From Tamarix chinensis (taxonomy: Eukaryota; Streptophyta; Magnoliopsida; Caryophyllales; Tamaricaceae): 64,000 bases of DNA. The number at the start of each line of letters is the position of its first letter. Position 1 is the stretch's first letter. Under the pieces are notes generated by a model. The model searched no databases and was not told where the DNA came from. It saw nothing but the letters and a program-made list of their open reading frames with translations. Positions 60,847 through 64,000 of the stretch are shown here, piece by piece. The position numbers and the translations under genes are program-made. Location of the stretch: assembly GCA_030549775.1 (NCBI GenBank), contig CM060178.1, forward strand, positions 68,190,896-68,254,895. The letters run 5' to 3'.

Positions 60847-62219
60847 TGACACGTTCCTACCTGCAAGTGCACGGGGTCAGAGTAGTAGTCAAGGTCGATC
60901 CCACAAGGATTGGTGAATGACCACTAGGACAATGATAGAAATTAACTATGTCTAGACTACGAGATGATATGAAATAATAAATTGTAAGCTAAAATAACTA
61001 AATAAGCTAAAAAGAAAGGAAAATAGCACTCAAGTGACTCAAATAAATAGAAGAGCTAAGGTTCTGGTTCATCGCGCCCGATCCTCACATGTAATCGAAG
61101 ATCACATCATAAAATAATTCAACAATCATAATCAATCATGCCAACAAGGATAGAAAGTGTTGTGCTTTCTCAAGCCACAACCACCCTATTACATATCTAT
61201 GGCCCGAACTATCTCTAGCTTAGAGTCTAATAGAATGTAATGCATTAAAGTCTATAAAGTTTCCTCCTTTAATCTCTCCCGTTGTGCTATTGGGTCTAAT
61301 ACTGGGTTATTTCTCTATCTCACCGGTATTTCCCACACCGAAAATCAGAACCCGACCGTGGTTCAAAAATCCGTCAATCAATCAATAACACAACACATAC
61401 ATTATGAATTGAATAAAAAAGGATGCAATAATTCAACACATTAGGATCGGGGAAAATTCCCCTTCACCTTAGCAATAGATCTAACCTATCAAATTCATAG
61501 CAAGAATATTAAAAACAACAAGAGATTCCATAGATAGAGAAAAGATCATTATATAATACCCTTGATTTCACAAATTCTTGCAAAAATTTAACTTCTTGAA
61601 CCTCCGTCTCTAATTTACAAGAGAGATCTTGATGAATTGGGGAAGAGGATAGAGAAGAGAGAAAAGAGAGGGAGTGGAGGCTCCTCGAGATATTAGAATG
61701 AGAGTTTTTAAATTATCGCCTCGTGGATCCCTAGGGTAACGATAAAGATGGGCTTCCCGTGTCAGCTTTGACAATGATGCGTATTTTGTCCATAAATTTT
61801 TCATCATAACTCTTATTAAGCTGATTTTGAATGCGTTGGAAAGATATTAAAAAGATATACAACTTTGATGTTGAAAGCTTCTCCAAATTCAGACTTTTTC
61901 CTGGTCTAAAATATACTTCTTTCAGGCCCATATACTTTAAATATGCATTCTTGCTTTTATTTTATTCCAGAATTTACATTTTAGCTCTAAATCTCTTTCC
62001 ACTTTAACTTTTGCTCCTCTTTGCTCCTTTTTTTCTCCTTTATTTTCCCTTTAAGCTTATTCTTTTTTTCATCCTTCATGATTTTTTTGTTGCTTGAGAC
62101 CCTGCAAATTTTCACAACACAAAGGCAGTAACAAGAACAAAAATGGAGAATTCCAACTGAAATTAGAGGTAAAAACTCTTATAAACGTTAGGAATAAGAT
62201 GCAAAAGTCACACTTATCA
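60847..62219 (-). repeat. 3' LTR of a Tat-like Ty3/gypsy element
   Basis: On the minus strand the LTR begins TGATAAGTGTGAC (62219) and ends GGAACGTGTCA (60847), giving TG...CA ends over 1,373 bp. It is preceded on that strand by the purine run CATGGGGAAGT (polypurine tract, 62220-62230). The plus-strand words TGCAAGTGCACGGGGTC and GGTCGATCCCACAAGGATTG near its outer end are typical of Tat-type LTR ends. The candidate target repeat on the left is AAAGG (60842-60846); the other copy would be outside the window. Confidence 0.7.
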
Positions 62220-63882
62220 ACTTCCCCATGCTTAAACATTTGCTTGTCCCCAAGCAATGTAATACAAGAAACCCACCATGAGGAAAAAGAAAAGTAGTAG
62301 GATCCCTTTCTCAGAAAAGTGTGTTTAGCCCTTTAATAGCACAAAAGTCAAGTAAGGAGCAATAAGACCCAAAAATATAACAATTAAAAGCTCAAAATCC
62401 TTTTTCGAAAGATATTTAGGTTGCCCCCACATGTGAGAAATGTAACCATGCTATCGAGCTCTAAGGACATGCCATGCAACAAAGGACATCCAACAGTGGA
62501 CAATAGGAAACCGTATACCAACTCACTCATCCCTCAAAGTTTCGAATTAGAATTCTCACTTTAGGTCTTGTGGATACACCTCTCATCTGTTTTATTTTAT
62601 TTGAAGGTTCCGCTCTAGTCCTCTCACTCATGATCAAGATCATCCATATGCTTGGAATGCTTTTCGATTCTCCACCACTAGAAAGACTTAGAACACACAA
62701 CAATCAAGAGGTCTTATTAGGATTGTAATGGGGCCATGGGTTAAAAGGTTAGGACAGAATGTTTTTTTTTTGGAAGTGGATTTAAAAGTATAGTACCAAT
62801 GCGATATGTTTTTTTTTATAACATATATTTTACCATCCCAACTTTTCATCACGAAACATAAGCACCCCAAACTTCTTATTGATTCTTCTTCTTCTTTTTT
62901 TATAAGAGATATATTGATTTGCTTTTCATCATACATAACCATTTACTCTTTCACACCTCCCCCATGCTTAGATTACATCATACTCCCAACTTTTTTAAAA
63001 AAAATTGTGCAACAACCATTGATTCTAGACTTAGGGAGGGATAAAGGAAATTGGGTTACATGTGTGGTTAGATCAAGAAAAATGGCCATAAGCACAACGG
63101 GGTTAGCAAAGGAAAAATGCCTCTATCATTTTAATGCACGTCTAAGTTATATGTGGCTTTGAAGAAAATCAATACAAGTTCTAGTTTCCCAAGTCATGGT
63201 GGGAGACACACACAAAAGAAAAAATAAGAGACTGTAGTGATGTTTTAGTCTAAAGGCTCAAAGTCTCACTAGGTCCAAAATTCTCTAATTCTAACACCTT
63301 TTGGCAAAGAGTAAATCAGCATAAGTCAAACTACAATACCACAAGAATGTTAAGGCATGTATAACCCTAAAGTTCTCAAACACAATTACACTTGTCTCAT
63401 AACAATGGAACCATTTAAGCACATAGAAATCCATTTTCAAAAGATGATTTAAAGGGTTTATCATGCCAAACTAAACACTCATGTCATTGCAGGAAAAAAC
63501 ACACTCTTTAATATCATCAATGAAGGGTCATTTCCTTTTCTTTTCTTTGTTTGTTTTGCTTCTTTTTTTTAAGATAAAAATCCAAAAGAAATGAACAAGG
63601 AAAAAGATAGCATCACTCATCAAAATAAAATAGGGAAGAATAGAATACTAACCAAATGACAAGGATAGGCCATCTTCTCCCCCATGCTTATGTATCACAT
63701 TGTCCTCAATGTGAAATAAGAAGCACAAAAGAAAAGAGGGAGAAAAAAATCCATAAGGAAACAAAGAGAAAACAAACCAAGCAAACCAAAATAAGAAAAA
63801 TAAATAAATTAAATAGAATAAAAAAAATTGGGTTGCCTCCCAAGAAGCACTTGTTTATAGTCATTAGCTTGACTTTCTCACT
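62220..63882 (-). other. Non-coding 3' internal region of the Tat-like element
   Basis: About 1.66 kb between the pol stop codon and the 3' LTR. On the plus strand it shows CCCCATGCTTAAACATTTGC and GGGTTGCCTCCCAAGAAGC words that are widespread in the 3' regions of plant Ty3/gypsy elements. No env-like frame is visible. The 118-codon plus frame at 62806-63162 and the 84-codon minus frame at 62688-62942 show no resemblance to known proteins. Confidence 0.65.
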
Positions 63883-64000
63883 TCACTTAGGATCATCCAG
63901 AAGAATGGTGGTTTTGAGGGCTGCAACCTCGCCACCTTCATACACCTTCAACCTTTGCCCATTCACTTTGAATGGTTCTTTATCGAGGCTAGAGATTTCG
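63883..64000 (-). CDS. C-terminal end of Ty3/gypsy Pol (integrase), partial
   Basis: The minus strand reads in one open frame from the window edge to a TGA at 63883-63885. It includes PFKVNGQRLKVYEGG, a block that closes the integrase C-terminal region of Tat/Athila-type polyproteins, and ends LLDDPK. Only 38 codons are inside the window, so catalytic domains cannot be judged. The order pol end, long non-coding 3' region, polypurine tract, LTR fits one minus-strand element extending beyond 64000. Whether the rest is intact is unknown. Confidence 0.75.
   Translation of the reverse strand, partial: EISSLDKEPFKVNGQRLKVYEGGEVAALKTTILLDDPK

Noticed and set aside
62688..63162. Frames of 84 and 118 codons on opposite strands as an env-like gene
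   Set aside because: They overlap each other, begin in poly-T or poly-A stretches and lack any membrane or envelope pattern; the place is the usual non-coding 3' region.

Overview
The window is nuclear DNA from a flowering plant. It is AT-rich, gene-poor and built mostly of nested LTR retrotransposons, with plant-specific families recognisable by sequence: a GASA/snakin gene, a plant-type Helitron Rep/helicase, CRM-like and Tat-like Ty3/gypsy elements, and long LTRs with TGTAACACC...GGTRTTACA-type termini. The species cannot be told from the sequence. I found one intact host gene, and it is split by introns: a three-exon GASA/snakin peptide gene at 29076-29712 (- strand).

Layout. An old tandem duplication underlies most of the window. 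Copy 1 runs from about 311 to 25180 and copy 2 from about 26099 to 55310. Both share the order segment A, (gene position), segment B, segment C, then a non-autonomous LTR element D inserted at the same site. Copy 2 keeps the GASA gene between A' and B'. Copy 1 has a decayed Helitron (4430-10615) at that position, itself split by a solo LTR (5602-8444).

Copy-specific insertions lie on top of this frame. Copy 1 carries an 816-bp element (1071-1886), a short unclassified repeat (3324-3630) and a decayed CRM-like Ty3/gypsy element (14218-20892) inside element D. Copy 2 carries a solo LTR (32141-42390) with an oppositely oriented solo LTR nested in it (35174-40376), and another solo LTR (47329-52231) inside the short internal region of its element D.

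The right end (55311-64000) is a Tat/Athila-like primer-site relic, a long LTR (56198-60846) cut by a minus-strand Tat-like Ty3/gypsy element (3' LTR 60847-62219), and the last codons of that element's integrase (63883-64000), which leaves the window.

The long solo LTRs share an unusual interior: ~28-30-bp minisatellites, a ~146-bp-period array, ~60-bp repeats and kilobase-scale purine/pyrimidine tracts. These tracts create long open frames that I do not believe are genes. I see no rRNA, tRNA gene, CRISPR array or bacterial-type operon, and no clearly new protein system. The most informative items are the GASA gene, the duplication with loss of the gene from one copy, and the long-LTR non-autonomous elements.
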